Source: Psilocybe azurescens
Taxonomy: Eukaryota; Basidiomycota; Agaricomycetes; Agaricales; Agrocybaceae
NCBI GenBank assembly: GCA_023853785.1
Contig: JAJIRX010000490.1
Span: 104,323-168,322 of the forward strand
Length of the DNA stretch: 64,000 nucleotides
Direction of reading: 5' to 3'
The translations under genes and the position numbers were made by a program. Below are positions 34,384 to 47,220 of the stretch, piece by piece (the stretch's first letter is position 1; the number at the start of each line of letters is the position of its first letter). The notes under the pieces are model-generated. The model worked only from the letters and a program-made list of their open reading frames with translations. It was not told the DNA's origin and did not search any database.

Positions 34384-35371
34384 GTTGTTATTCTGTTCTT
34401 TCTTTTGGGGTTTCTTTTCTGTTGTCATCCGCTCCATCCTATTAACCATCCATTCATTTGTTTAAATCCTAACACTCCCTCGTCATTGCACTCCTTTTCT
34501 TATGCTTTTTATATTCATGATTTTTTTGTCCACCTATAATATACCCTTACAAAACCCCGGCATTAGCGGAAGAAATACCTTTGGGCATTATAGATCGTCA
34601 TACAATGTTTTAGTATAGCCATATCTCGAATGATACCTCGCTTTCATTCTGTCGGTGTTCTTGCTTAACTATTCTTGCTTAACCAATACCTCAAGTGAGT
34701 GCTCTGAGGGTACCAAAGTTCATTCTGGCAATTTCCTTATGTACAACTGATCCTTTCCCAGACAAATCTTCCGCTCCTACTTTCTATTCCCACCATCAAT
34801 CCATGACCCACTTTTACACGAGTGCCGCACTCTGTCGAAGCGCCAAGGTGCCTTGAAGAAACCCTAAATATAACCACCCATTGCTTGTCATATGCCAGTT
34901 AGAATATGCCTTAAGGTTGTCGCTGAAGCTTATTGGATCATCCAACTTATTGTATACTTGTTGTATACCGATAACAGTAAGATCGCTAGTATATTCGGCT
35001 TGAAGCTTTGACCACCGGGATGCAGTGGTGAGAATGTCTTTAATATGCATAATGAAACTCATTCTATTGCGAAACATGCTCTCTGACAGACCGTGTCAGC
35101 CTTCTCCCAGAGAGACCCCTTCGGAAAATTTCGCGCCAAGTATCCACTGTCAGGCCCGCTTTCGGTAGAAGAAACTCGCCAGTATTAACGGAGTTCACAC
35201 ACCAGCACGAAACTGAAGAGCTCGATTGATTCGGTTCCATGGGGAACGAGTATGACATCTTGATCTACGATCGTGAAATTTGCCATAGCCTACTTCATTT
35301 GTAGTGAAAAGAAAGAACGTGGAGCCGGTGTCGACGACGCCTTTTGTTCTCCTCCTTCCACCTTCGACGGA
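34384..35371. other. Intergenic region between kinase and P450
   Basis: T-rich 3' flank of the kinase, then spacer with no domain-bearing ORF; the minus ORFs at 34814-35077 and 35064-35258 look like chance. Promoter of the P450 lies at its right end. Confidence 0.4.
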
Positions 35372-37639
35372 ATGACATCTGCCACTACGAACGGGATAAT
35401 CTTGGCCGCTGCTCTCCTCAGCGGAGCGGTCGTGTATCTAAGGAATAAGAAACGGCCCGCACTCCCATATCCTCCTGGCCCCAAGAAACATTTTCTTCTC
35501 GGAAATCTACTGGACGTTCCTACAAAGTTCGCGTGGAAGACTTACGCACAGTGGGGAAAGGCATTCGGTAAGTTCGATGAATGTATTATGCTAGCAGCAA
35601 TCAGACGTCGACCAGTGAGATGCCGCTAGATTCGGACATCCTCCACCTGAGTGTTGCGGGCAACGACTTTATCATCCTCAACACGTTTAGCGCAGCCAAC
35701 GATCTCTTCGAGAAGAAATCCTCTATATATTCCAGCCGGTGCGTCCGCCATAGGGTGTGCATCATTGTATAACGGATGGATTGCTGACATTCGTGATTAA
35801 CCTTTCGATCCAGACCCCAGTTTACGATGGTCAGCGAGCTGTGAGTACTAATTGTCAACTCAACGGAACATACATAACGTGTTGCGCGCGATCCCAGCTT
35901 CTGATGCTTGTTGAAACGCAGGATGGGCTGGGACTGGCTCATGTCTGGGATGGTATACGGCGAGCCGTGGAGAGAGCGCCGAAGGGCATTCCAGCAATAC
36001 TTTCACGCGGGAAACGCGCCTCTCTATCAACCTGTCCAGATGGAGGCCATACGAAAGATGCTGCCGCGTCTATTGAACGCCCCCGAAGATTTCCTCAGCA
36101 TAACTCGCCAGTAAGCCTCCTCCACCCAATCATCTTGCATTGCCTTGCAGGAAAGAAGAGTTTTGCGTTGACGAGGAATATGATTTTATAGTGCTCTCGG
36201 CACGATGGCGTTGTCGCTGGCGTATGGACTGGACATCCGGGAAGACAACGATCCATACCTGAACCTTTCGGAGGAAGCTGTGAAAAGCATCGGCGAGGCA
36301 GCTGTCCCAGGAGCGTTTCTAGTCGACGTGATTCCAGCACTCAAATACGTGCCTGAGTTCTTCCCTGGGGCCGGGTTCAAGAAGAAGGCTAGGATCTGGA
36401 AGGGCATGCAAGAAGGCATGCGCGAAATACCATACGCAGACACGGTGAAAAATATAGTTCGTCCCTTTTCATTAGCCACGATCTTCCTATTCCAGTGATG
36501 ACGGGGTTCAGGAAGTAGGCAACGCGAGAGTGTCGTTCACTTCAACATGCTTGGAAAACCTAGACGAGAGCGGAGACATCGAACATCAGCGAACGGTAAT
36601 CAAAGACACCGCTGCCATTGTTTTTGCCGGTAAGGATGTTTGAACTGTGCTTACCTGCTATCTTTTCGGTGCCTAATAATTACCATCTTGCCCACAGCTG
36701 CCACGGATACCACGTTATCCGCCATACACACATTTTTCGTCGCAATGTTATGCTTCCCAGAGAATCAGCGAAAAGCTCAGGAGGAACTCGATCGTGTGCT
36801 AGGAGGAAGGTTGCCCGAGTTTTCGGATGAAGCTGACCTTCCGTATTTGTCCGCTCTAGTCAAAGAAGTTTTGAGGTTCGTGTTTGTATCGTTCATCATT
36901 CAGAAGTTCCACTTATGCCATGATCCAGATGGCAACCCTCGACGCCCATAGGTAGGTATCATGCCATACCCGAGAATGATATTGTGCCGCTAAACCCAGA
37001 TTTGCAGCCATCCCACATTATGCCAGCGAGGACGATGTCTACAACGGATACCACATTCCCAAAGGCTCCCTGGTCATCGGTAATGCATGGTAGGGCTCAA
37101 TACAAAATAACAGAAGAGAAAGACGCACCTCTAATACATTTCACCTCCCAGGGCGATGCTGCACAACGAAGATGACTACCCAGAGCCATCGCTCTTCAGG
37201 CCCGAACGCTTTCTCAAACACGGCCAGCTAGACCCGGATGTTCGTGATCCCGCCTTGATGGCATTCGGCTTCGGTCGCAGGTCCGTATTCGCCTACCTAT
37301 GCCACTCAGACATGACCACCATACCGAAACAATGTTTGTTGTATATTTTAGATTATGTCCAGGAAACCATATCGCGATATCGGCTTTATGGCTGACGGCT
37401 GCGACTGTGCTTGCAACATTCGATATAACTGAAGCTATTGATGGCAATGGGCTGCCCATTAAGCCTTCCGTAGAGTATGAATCTGCGTTGATATGGTCAG
37501 TCTTTGCAAAATGGTATAGGTTCACAGTAAAGCTCACGGAGAGAATGGTTATAGTCATCCTCTTCCCTTCAAGTGCACCATCAAGCCCCGATCGAAAGCC
37601 AGCACTACATTCATACAATCTGCGACGGATTCGTTCTGA
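35372..37639 (+). CDS. Cytochrome P450 monooxygenase (intact, 12 exons)
   Basis: Heme-thiolate monooxygenase of the fungal microsomal type. Twelve exons sum exactly to 514 aa: 35372-35567, 35630-35738, 35814-35840, 35922-36110, 36192-36456, 36512-36629, 36698-36875, 36929-36951, 37008-37089, 37152-37280, 37352-37495 and 37555-37639. An N-terminal membrane anchor (about residues 8-24) is followed by the PPGP hinge. The I-helix oxygen motif is AATDTT, the PERF segment is present (LFRPERF), and the heme loop FGFGRRLCPGNH has the Cys ligand. The sequence resembles basidiomycete P450s annotated as O-methylsterigmatocystin-oxidoreductase-like, but that label says little about substrate. No other secondary-metabolism core gene is near, so a cluster is not indicated. 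Confidence 0.93.
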
Positions 37640-37856
37640 TAAATAGGAGTTCCAGCATTGCAAGTGTGGGATGAGGTTACGTGACGGAAAAAAGTAGAGA
37701 AAGATGTGATAGAAATACACACCGCTGGCAGCTTGTTAGCCATTAGACCATTTAAATCCTACTTGCATGGCCTTGTCAGGACATAAAAGAAGTGATGTAT
37801 TGCCCAAAGATATACAACAAACGAAAGCAGAATAGACGGCATTTTTATCATCCAGA

Positions 37857-39080
37857 TTATCTCCCATCCGGTCGTGGCTCTGAGAGACGGTATACAGTGA
37901 TCAGATTCGAGAAACAGAGAGAAGAATTTGATAAATGAACTCACGACTCCACTGGACACTGAGAATGAGATTGTCGTATCCCCGTCCATGCACCTTGTCG
38001 ATAGCCTTCTGCGCATTCGCCTTTTCTTCGAAGCTGACGAACGCAAAGCCTTTTCCGGCACCTGTCTCCCTGTCCCGTCCAACGTACACTCTCGCAACCC
38101 TGCCGAACACGCCAAACAATTCCCGCAAATCGTTCTCCTGGGTATCTTCCGAAATGTTTGTGACCCGCAGCGTAGGAAGGTCGTCGCGGTTGCCTCCAGC
38201 GCCACGCATCGATTCTCCGGCTCCGCGCGCACCGCCTGCCGCGCCACGCATTGAGGGAGGGACGTATTTGCCGCCGATCGAGGTCGCTGGTGCTGAAACG
38301 TCGGGGCCTGCTCCTGTGTCGTCGTCGGGACCCGCTCCGGTATCTAGATTTAAAAATCAGACGACGTTGAGAAAGCATTAAACAGTGGATTAGACTAACC
38401 GGTGTTCTCGAGACCGCCCAAGGGTATCTTTGTAGGGACATTTGGCTGTGAAATGGTCTCCTTTGCACAGACGACAGGAGACCTTTCCGGCTCCAGCAGC
38501 CTTGACACGGCTCTTCATGGTCTCTTCAGGAGCTTGTTCAACTTCCGCTTGCTATCGGGAGCCGTCAGTTTGACTCATTGCATCCATCGACTAAAATGCT
38601 CACCTTGTTACCAGCAGTCAACTTCAAGGCGACGTTTTCTCCTACTGTCGTCGTGGCCCTGTCTGGTCCAGGCTTGTTGTTCTTCTCCAATCCGAATTTT
38701 GGCCACTTTTGTCTTTCCAGCAACAGCATGATCGACCACAGATTTTTGAAGGATTCGTTTGGTTCGTCGGGTGGTCTGCAGGCTTTCCTTTGAGTATCCA
38801 TATCATTAAAACATTCATTTCGAGTGCTCACCTTGACTATTTTACCATCCTCGTTGAAAGTGTAATCAATAGTGGTCCTAACTCCGTTTTCATCAACAAA
38901 ATCCTCGCTTTTGGGCAATTCTGGTGATTATTGATCAGATATTTCGTTCGCTGGGCAAATGCTCAGCCAACTCACCTGAGTCTTCGACATCGTCGGCCCA
39001 GGATGTTTTTGGTACTCTTCAAAGCATCGTAAATAGCTGTAGGGCACGATATACGTCCAAGAAACTCACGATGAGGCCAT
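37857..39080 (-). CDS. TIF35: Eukaryotic translation initiation factor 3 subunit G (two frame breaks)
   Basis: eIF3g, a core or associated subunit of the eIF3 complex that helps 40S recruitment and scanning. The first exon is only 11 nt (39080-39070), then [11 protein letters not shown], a segment with [18 protein letters not shown], a basic [11 protein letters not shown] helix, [17 protein letters not shown], a CCHC-type knuckle ([14 protein letters not shown]), [12 protein letters not shown] and a C-terminal RRM ([19 protein letters not shown] ... [11 protein letters not shown]) ending at TAA 37857-37859. Two extra bases break the frame: near 38717-38718 (CC on plus) and near 38417-38419 (CCC on plus). 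As eIF3g is generally an essential, single-copy factor, errors in the assembly are the likeliest cause. Gene symbol is the yeast name. Confidence 0.92.
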
Positions 39081-39639
39081 TGTAGATAGTGTCTGGGTAA
39101 TACCTTCAATTTTTGGACTGACGGAAGAAAAGTCACGTTGTTTGTGTCTAATTGGCTGCAGCCTTTGTATCTTAGTCTGGTTGCTTTCTCTTCTGAATCT
39201 TAACACCCACAAGAAAAACACTTAGAATCACGCTCAGCGCTCATGCGACGATATATATCAATAACACACATTATACTTTACAACATTCATCCTTTCCGAT
39301 ATCTCCACATAACCACAGGACGAAGACATTTGGAATCCTGCGGCTGGGGCGGCGTCAGTGCCGTTGGACGTAGCTACAATCGTTCAGCGCTTCTGGTATA
39401 CAGATGATGAACGACGTTATGACAGCAGCGTCGTAGTCACAAGCACGGGTCGGACTGCTTTGGCTTGACTATCTAATGTCGCGCCGGGGTATACTGAGAA
39501 CCCGATCTAACCAAACCATTACTTTGTACTGGTAATGTCGGAGACGACGGTTCTTCGAGAACTAAACAGGTTACTGATGTCGTCAATTTCTGGGAGAAAT
39601 TAATAAATCAATGACCAGACAAGATGCTGCCTATTTCAA
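39081..39639. other. Spacer between two minus-strand genes
   Basis: Promoter of eIF3g (upstream of 39080) and 3' flank of the DUF6533 gene. No gene seen. Confidence 0.5.
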
Positions 39640-41255
39640 CTACTCACGCGTCTCCGTCCGTCCGTCATACACTTCATATGTCAACTGTTCATCGGCATCT
39701 CTAGAGCCCTCCATCCTAACTTCTCTTACCCCGCCCGCAAATCGGAGATTGAGGATCAATCGAGAAACCATTAAACTTGTTATGCTTGAGAACGGAATTT
39801 TGTAAGTCTTCTGGTCTTCGAATATCGACATGTATTGTACTCACAGTGTGCTAAAGCTTGCGTTGATAGCTTTTAAGTTTGGCTAGAGAGAAACGGGTTA
39901 TAATCTTCCGTAATAGCTACTCATATGCTCATTACTGACAGGTGCGAGCTGGAGTTCCAAGACATAAGTAAATGTCAACGTTAATGTCACAAAATGGCAC
40001 CCACGAGAAATAATAAGGTTGTGACCAGATTTGCGACAAAAATAACAGCAAAATATATGACACCTGCAGAGCACAGCAGGAGCATTAATTATATGTCATA
40101 ATGATGCCTTTCTTGCACGCACCATCCCGCAGGATAAGTCTATAAAGCGATAATGAATTCCCTTGCATTTCTTTATTATACTTCGCTGTTTTCCAAAACG
40201 TCATGAAGAACATCACAGAATCTAATTAGAATCAGTCGTAGTTAGAAATAAATCCCCAGATATCTTTCAGAAACCACATACCGAAGACCAACTCCGCAAT
40301 CCATGTGAAAGCCATTCGTCTGAAGATATCTCATCAGCTTAGAGATTTCCAAATCAAAGAAAATATCCTGACGTATGATGTCTGCCGACCAGAATACAGC
40401 CCACAAGACCTGTTACATCACAGGCGTTAATGGAGTTGAGTAATCAAGTAGTGCAGAGAACTTACCAGGAGGTAGATCAAGATAGGTGCCATCCGTAAAT
40501 GACCACTGATTAAAGTCAGCGATAGGCGACCGAAGAACCAAGTCCAAACTCACGATCTTCACGGCCAGCTCTGCAGCTAGCAGACATACGCCAAATATCA
40601 GAACACCCAGCTTCCGCGAGTATATCGCATAGATCCTAGTGATGAAAATAGCTTTTGACGCCAAGTCCACTAAGCGAAATCATATCGTCGGAAGATAGCA
40701 TGGCGAGCTTACCACCGATAACGAAGGTGGTTACCGTTTTCAACGCTTCTGGAAAGAGGACATAACGATTGCAGACATCCCTGCTCCAACTGGCGTCGTG
40801 GAATGCTGCATAGCGGATCAAATGGAGTAATATTAACTCATAGCAGATATTATACTCACAGACAATGATGACGATATATGCCAGGGGAGTAATGTAGCGA
40901 TTCTTAAGAGTTGGTCAAAACGATGCGACAGGGAGGTGTATCATTCTTGATGAACATACTGCAAACCAAAGAATCGTAAATAGAGACCACGGCCGCAACC
41001 AGATTCTCTCGACCTCTTCTCCGAAGGTCAGCACGATATCATAGAATAACATCACTGCGTCGGACAGGGGTTAGAGGCCACAGAGCCATGGCGAAAAGGG
41101 GCTCACCACAAGACGCGAGAGAGAACATCTTCGCTGCTATCCTACACAAGATAACCAACCTCTAATCAGTTCTGCATTATGCACGGAGAAGCTATAAAGA
41201 CTCACAGGTCTCTCGCTATCGTGTTGATTGCTTTCTGCGTGAGCTCGGCCTCCAT
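39640..41255 (-). CDS. DUF6533-type seven-helix membrane protein, copy 2
   Basis: The N-terminus is well resolved: exon 1 at 41255-41206 (MEAELTQKAINTIARDL), then 41141-41107 and 41054-40960 carrying the family motif FYDIVLTFGEEVERIW. Following exons give NRYITPLAYIVIIV, CNRYVLFPEALKTVTTFV, FITRIYAIYSRKLGVLIFGVC, MAFTWIAELVFDSVMFF, GVIYFAVIFVANLVTTLLFLV and the C-terminal SLMVSRLILNLR signature, ending at TAG 39640-39642. Splice sites in the middle and toward the 3' part are less certain, so an exact length is not given. Function of the family is unknown; the topology suggests a receptor-like or transport role. It shares the C-terminal signature with the gene at 1302-2400. Confidence 0.8.
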
Positions 41256-42069
41256 AGCGGAAGGGAATGCAGGTCTGCCTACAACACAGAAACCAGGCGA
41301 AGCGAAAGCAAGGTTGTGTGCAAGCCTCGAGGATGGGGAATATTTGGAAAGGAAAGGAAAAAGAATTCAAGCTTCAAGTCCCGTACGTCATTGGTCCCGA
41401 ACCTGTTTATAGTTGAATGATCACTATCATAGGCCAGTCCTTAGGAATGGTCGAAATTTCGAAAAGAACACAACATCATATCATTGATGATGATATAATA
41501 AAAAACAAATGTCCGTCACCCGGATGTCGGAACAGACCCCGAATTGTCCCAAAGCGGGTGCTGCTTTGGCGAAGAACCAACGTCAGTGATCGCAAATTCC
41601 ACACGATAAAATATTTAACGCACCCACATCACTCCACTGGTTGTGAAGAAGCTGTCGGCAATTGTCGGCTGGTCCAGTAAGAACTTAGAAGTGGCTATGG
41701 GATTATCAGATGCAACGAAATTTAAATGGATGGATTTAAGGTAAAGCGTTGTGATTGGCCACTGTAAATGTGAATTTTTATGTTAGTTTGGACCGACCAA
41801 TGTCACAGTCAAAACTAGACAGCTGGTAAGTCCATGGAAAATTGGAGAAGTCTAACGCCAGCCTGAGAACATCGCCATACAGTCGGTCTGATGTCGAATT
41901 CAAGAATAAGCACACACAAGCGACACGCGGAGAACAGGCTTCCCATTCTTCTGGTGAGTTTGCTGACAACATCAAATGTATCGCAATTAGAACCCGGACA
42001 ATCGCACATGACATACTTAGAAGAAACATATCGGCAATAAAGAAGCCTTTTCAGCCTTCCAAGTACAAG
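41256..42069. other. Spacer, no gene seen
   Basis: Between the DUF6533 gene start and the 3' end of the epimerase. Short ORFs on both strands (41179-41412, 41815-42129) have no signature. Confidence 0.4.
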
Positions 42070-43893
42070 TTAAATTGTCGAGAATTTGTACTCTGTACTC
42101 CACTCGAAGTCTCTCCCAGGATAATCTAAATAGTAGAAGTCCAGCCCCGTCAGATATTAAATCAACATCGACTCGGAGCGGAGCTAGACACACTGAAACG
42201 TGTCTAGACAAAGAACTCACATATTTGGTCTACATGCCACTCCGGTGTGTTGATAGCGGCGATATACCCTTGTTGTTCCAGAGCGACTGCAGCTTCTGGG
42301 CCGTAATTAAGAGATGGGCCGCCGTGGACAGCCTTGCGGGGACATTTAGCCAGTAGGAAGTGTAAACTACCACAACAGGCTGGTTCGTGGAGATATCCAC
42401 CCTATGGTTTCGTCAGCGTTCTGAGGCTTTAAAAGAAAAGATCAACATCCCGAGAAGATCTTACTTGATGCCAGAAAGTTCGCTTTGCAGCGAGACCTTG
42501 CTTGTCTTCTGGTTTGGTTGATCGAAGACAAATCCACCATTATATCCTTGGCATCCTGGACACAAACCGTGGGCATATTAGCATGAACAGGTGCTGATGT
42601 GGCTTATAAGCTAATAAGCTTCACGGAATACGTACCGGCTCCACATAGATCTACAGTCTCATTCCATCGCGCGCCAATTTTTTGCTCCTGCCTAAAATCT
42701 AGTGGAGTTCCTGTAACATTGGTGAATCTTCCTGTAGGGATAGCGATGTCATCAAGCTCGATGTAGCGGGATGAGTCAAGTCTGAGCTCATGATTGAAAA
42801 TGTCGTTGCTGCCATCTTGGAAAGCGTCCAAATTCCAGTATACGTGCTGCGTCAGCATGATTGGAGTCTAATGACATATGTTAGATGTTTGTTCCACTCG
42901 ATTTAAGAAAAATATACTTTTTGTGATGCTGTGGCTCGAAGCTGAGTGCGCAAGATACCCCCATTGGAGACTGTATGAGTAGCCTAGTACGGAGGAAAAT
43001 GAACTGAGTGGTGCTTATACTGATGATAAGTTAGTCTACTCACAAATACCGTAACGACTCCAGGGAATCCTTCGTCTGCGTTGTCGATGTGCTTGTAAGT
43101 CACGCTGGATGGCGTTTTCGTGACGATCGTCCAGTTGCGACGATCCCATCCAACAATTCCTCCATGAAGTGTTACCTATTGAGCACCATATGACGTCGTT
43201 GAGTTAACGGGCATTGAAAAGTCCAATGACTTTAGAGCAAACCTGGCCTAGTGGACAGGTCATCGTCAATAATCGGAAAAATATAGGTCACTCGTGACCC
43301 ACCATTTTGGTCATTAGTTGGTATGTGATAAGTGTTCGGCGCATTGGGGTCTGGGTTCTTGGATATGGGAATAGAGAACGTTCCTGAAAATGCGGAGTGA
43401 ATAGTCTATTTCAAGGCTTTATTCGAGAGATTTTACCGTTCTTAATCCGATTTGCATATCTAAAATAACCTCAAAAATGCAATGATGGACCTACTTCAGA
43501 TAGTTAGCTCACCTTCCAACAATGGCATTGAACACTGGATGAGCTGGATCCGTCAGTAGCTGTGACTAAACCAACGTAAGTCCAGTTGTGTAGTCTAAGC
43601 AAGAGACTAAACTCACATTATCGTCATAGCCTAGGACTATATCTCTTGCTTTTCCTTCTCTGTCCTTGACCCATAACTCTGTCAAAGTCGCCCCTAAGGA
43701 AACGAACTTGGCAGTTACGGAGCCGTCTGGCGCTTTGATCTCCGTGACGTCAAAAGGCTGCACATAAAGAAACAATGTCATAAGCGCGTTCTCGAGGGAC
43801 AGTATGACGGGGTCATACCCATGCAGCAGCATCGGCCCAGCCTACAGTGACTAAAGCGAGAATAAAGGAGAAGGTAAAGAATTTACTGAACAT
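42070..43893 (-). CDS. Secreted aldose 1-epimerase-like protein (one frame break)
   Basis: Mutarotase interconverting alpha and beta anomers of sugars such as galactose or glucose. The start at 43893 gives a hydrophobic signal peptide (KFFTFSFILALVTVGWADA), so the product is probably extracellular. Then SLGATLTELWVKDREG, DIVLGYDD, NAIVGRYANRIKNG, TLHGGIVGWDRRNW (catalytic-region His and substrate-binding residues), LTQHVYWNLD, and the C-terminus WHVDQI ... DFEWSTEYKFSTI. About 11 exons, near 400 aa. The C-terminal frame breaks at a four-G run on plus (42338-42341); one more base restores [30 protein letters not shown] element lies at 43965-43971, about 75 bp before the ATG. Confidence 0.85.
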
Positions 43894-45317
43894 TGCTTTC
43901 TCGTTCTGTAATCAAACGTGGGGGTACAAAGAAACTTCCGAATTACAATCCCCAAAAGACGAAGATTTATAGGTCAAGCTTTCCTATAAGTATGGCAAAA
44001 CATCCGTCCTTTAAACACAAGGAGCATAATGAGTCCGTGATTATGAAGACAACTCACAGACTATGATACCATAGCATTTTCTCCTTTGCATCATCGAAAG
44101 GCCTTCTCATTGCTCCACTGGGCACAGAGTGTACATAAAACGATAAGTTTATAGGTTTCCGGAGAAATCAGAAATACTCGCCTTTGGAAAAGACCAGGTG
44201 ACCACAGATGGAGTCTACGGAAAATTCATGGGCGCACGAGAACAGAGAAGCTACAGCCATTTGGCAAGCTTTCTTACATTTCGCCTTCGTATGCACGTTG
44301 TGTATTCCGATTTTATCAACAACTGCCCAAGCGCCGTGCATGGAGTATATATAACGAACAGTCAGAAGTTATGATTTTGTCGATCATGTTCATCGGCGAC
44401 TCAGAGTTAACTACATTCACCGACCGGCGACGGCCACCAGTACCCAGAGTAAATTACTCAGTCAGCCAAGACTGGCTTGAAGAATAGCACAGAAAAAAAA
44501 GAAGATCAGCAATGCATATGTAAGAACAACAAGTGCCCCCGTCTACGTTGCTGGTGAAGTTGGGTAAAGAACGCAGGAGACACACCTGCAATTTACAACC
44601 TATAGACATTTGAAGCCGGACACTCCAGCTATGGCTTCCCAAGGCTCGCAAAGGTTCAGAACACCTCAAAGGCGCGACAATTTGCTTCCAGAATGCTCAA
44701 TGATAGTCAATGTTGGCAGTGACTAACGAAGGAGTCCAAGGGTCGTGCAGCAAAGGTAATGAAGTACTTGGCTTTCTCCAGGAACGCAGTTCTTTAGTAA
44801 TGAATCCAGCCGGGGATTGACTACAGTGCGCAGCCCACAAGAACGACAAAGGCACTACAAATCATAATCATTCATCCCCGTCACGAACGGCACAAATCGG
44901 AGTGCTTGGTACACCTTTGATACGAGTACGATTGAACATTTGGAGAGCTATGCCAGGATATGCGTTGGTTAGTGCAGGAAAATAGCCAGGTATCAGATGA
45001 AGAATCTTGAATCAAGCCAGGGAATTGTGCGTGCTTGTATTTGGTGTGGGTTTCAATTGGAGCTTATTTCAGGCTTTCAACTTATTTGCCGAGATCAAGC
45101 CGACCCATTAAGGCAAAGCTTTCCAAGTTCATCACATTGATGCTGACGTTGACCGCGACATTGACTACACAGGCTTGACAATCGACGTTAACGATGTGGT
45201 GACTATGAGCGAACCGAAGTCAAACTTTTTAACAGCACGTGTAGTAGTCCTACACCAAGAAGCACGGCATGGGCATGGTCGCTTTTGCTGACTTCGAAAG
45301 CCAGCAACAACCACTCC
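43894..45317. other. 1.4 kb with no supported gene
   Basis: Promoter region of the epimerase, then sequence with only short ORFs. No RNA gene or clear repeat seen. Confidence 0.4.
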
Positions 45318-46390
45318 TTACAGCCATTCTTCAGTGGATTTATCTTTATTCATGAACGAGCGACATAATCTGGCTATCCTTCCACGCATAGATATCAAGC
45401 GAAGTTGACGGTACTTCTCTTTGGCAATCATCCACCAGACAATGTCTAGTCGACATTTTGTCTCCACTCTCTTCTCTGTTTCTATCCTTCCTATTATTCG
45501 CCCTATGGACGCAGGGCTCAGCAAACTAACTTTACTGCGACCTGGTCGGAGAATTTCCATCGTATGCAGGCGCTTATAACGGATATCGGTAGAAAAGGGA
45601 TCTCTCAGGAGTCGGAGTGTGTATTCTCTAATTTTTGTACTTTCAGAAGTGGCATTGATAACGAACAATGAAGATCCGATTGGGATATACGCATACTGGA
45701 CAAACTCCTCGCTATCGGAGAGCTTGACGTCCGAGAGACATCTCCTTGGCTTCCGCTTCGATACACGTAACTCCACTACAACGACGCCGGGATTCAATTT
45801 CAATCATTTGACCGACTTGGCCGGCTCCAGCTCATAAATCCCATCGCGTACGCCGCAATGAAGCTGCCGATCTCGCTCTCTGAGAAAACAATATCAGAGC
45901 GTCGAGACCTTGAACGTCTCTTAACCTTGCACTCCGATGCTCGATGCGACAATGAGAATAACAGGGCGTTCAACTGTTGGCGTATCGATCTGCCAGTGTC
46001 ATATGCAGCATGTACGTCAATTGGCACCTCGGAGTCGGGATTTCGGCGTTCTGTGGACAGTGAATGATACGGAATGTGATTAACAGCGTGAATCTTGTTT
46101 GCTACCAAGTGCTTTCACCAGTCGTCTTGATCTCCGCTCACAGAGTGCGATTGTCTCCAACACTGCTACGGCGACGATCATAAGGGATCAAGGGAGAAAG
46201 TACTCCATATTTTTACTTGTGGATTGTAGACATGATCAATCATTGTTGGCACCATGATTTTATCGGGGTCGTCGGCGGATATGCTATTTGACACACGAGT
46301 GAATTGCATGTCAATGTGTGCAGGTGTGTAGCGCCCATGTACGTACAACACTCCATCCATCGACACATTTGTCGGGCGGTGATGGATCAT
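45318..46390 (-). pseudogene. Unresolved coding-like region (possible broken gene)
   Basis: Three minus-strand ORFs follow one another: 46178-46390 (70 codons), 45800-46108 (102) and 45318-45803 (161). The last is the most protein-like, with EEFVQYAYIPIGSSLFVINATSESTKIREYTLRLL, followed by a basic end. In another frame, IYELEPAKSVK just upstream of it also looks coding. No family was recognised, and no convincing start or splice pattern was found. It may be a decayed or frame-broken gene, for example an F-box or WD-type protein, but that is a guess; chance ORFs remain possible. Confidence 0.25.
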
Positions 46391-47163
46391 GGGAGCCCCT
46401 CGAAATAAGCGCAGGGCTCAAATCATTCCCTTCATCGCTTATGCTATTCTTGAATGATTCTAGATACATGAGGCTTGCCTCATGTGTGAAGATATATGTT
46501 CAACTTAGCCAACTTTGAACTCTCCGAAGCGAGAAGGTAGAGGTGAAGATATTTATGGGTGATGCTAAAACCAAAAGTGATAGTGGTATTCCAGTTTTAA
46601 CAGCGTTGGCCGACACGACCAACTCGGGGTGGCGTGCTACGGTATGTTCTAGGAGTCAGTCAAGCTTGAGTTGCCTCGGTAATTGGGTGGCGGTGCGACA
46701 TCACAGCCCTCCTTGACTTTTCGGAAATTCAGCGAATCCACATCGGTCCTTTTAGACAGTTCTCTACTCCTCGCACATAAGGTGGATTTCCAGGTGCCGT
46801 GGTTGTCAATGCTTTAACATCAACCAAACTAATTGGATACCCTAGTATAGCCATATAAGCTCTAGACTGTGTCACAATTTCCAACCAGTAGAATCCAATA
46901 ATCGTCGTAGCCTAACCTTCGATTTCCTTGGTCCTTAACTATTCAAATCTCACTAAAATGTGGGCGAGGATGCTAACTTTAAGGGTTGCACTCATCCAGT
47001 CATTTGCGGTGAGTGTATTTACAGTCACAAATGCAAGGATGCCGTTGTCCAAAAGAGGAAATTGAAACGTCGACCGTTCACAGGCAGGGCCATGAGAAAC
47101 TCCTTTCAGGAATACAAAGTACCCCTGCATTTTGTGAATGATGATCTTGTCTGACAACCCATT
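46391..47163. other. Spacer left of the MITE
   Basis: No domain-bearing ORF. Overlapping 64- and 72-codon ORFs at 46939-47157 on both strands look like chance. Confidence 0.4.
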
Positions 47164-47169
47164 GTTGAT

Positions 47170-47220
47170 GGATTAATCTATTTGGCAACCCCCTTTCCCG
47201 CTGCAACCCCGGGTTGCTAA
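47170..47220. repeat. Left terminal inverted repeat of the MITE
   Basis: Pairs with the reverse complement of about 47989-48039; the outermost 23 bases are identical. Confidence 0.85.

Noticed and set aside
35372..37639. Secondary-metabolite gene cluster around the P450
   Set aside because: Neighbours are a kinase and eIF3g; no terpene synthase, PKS or NRPS is present.
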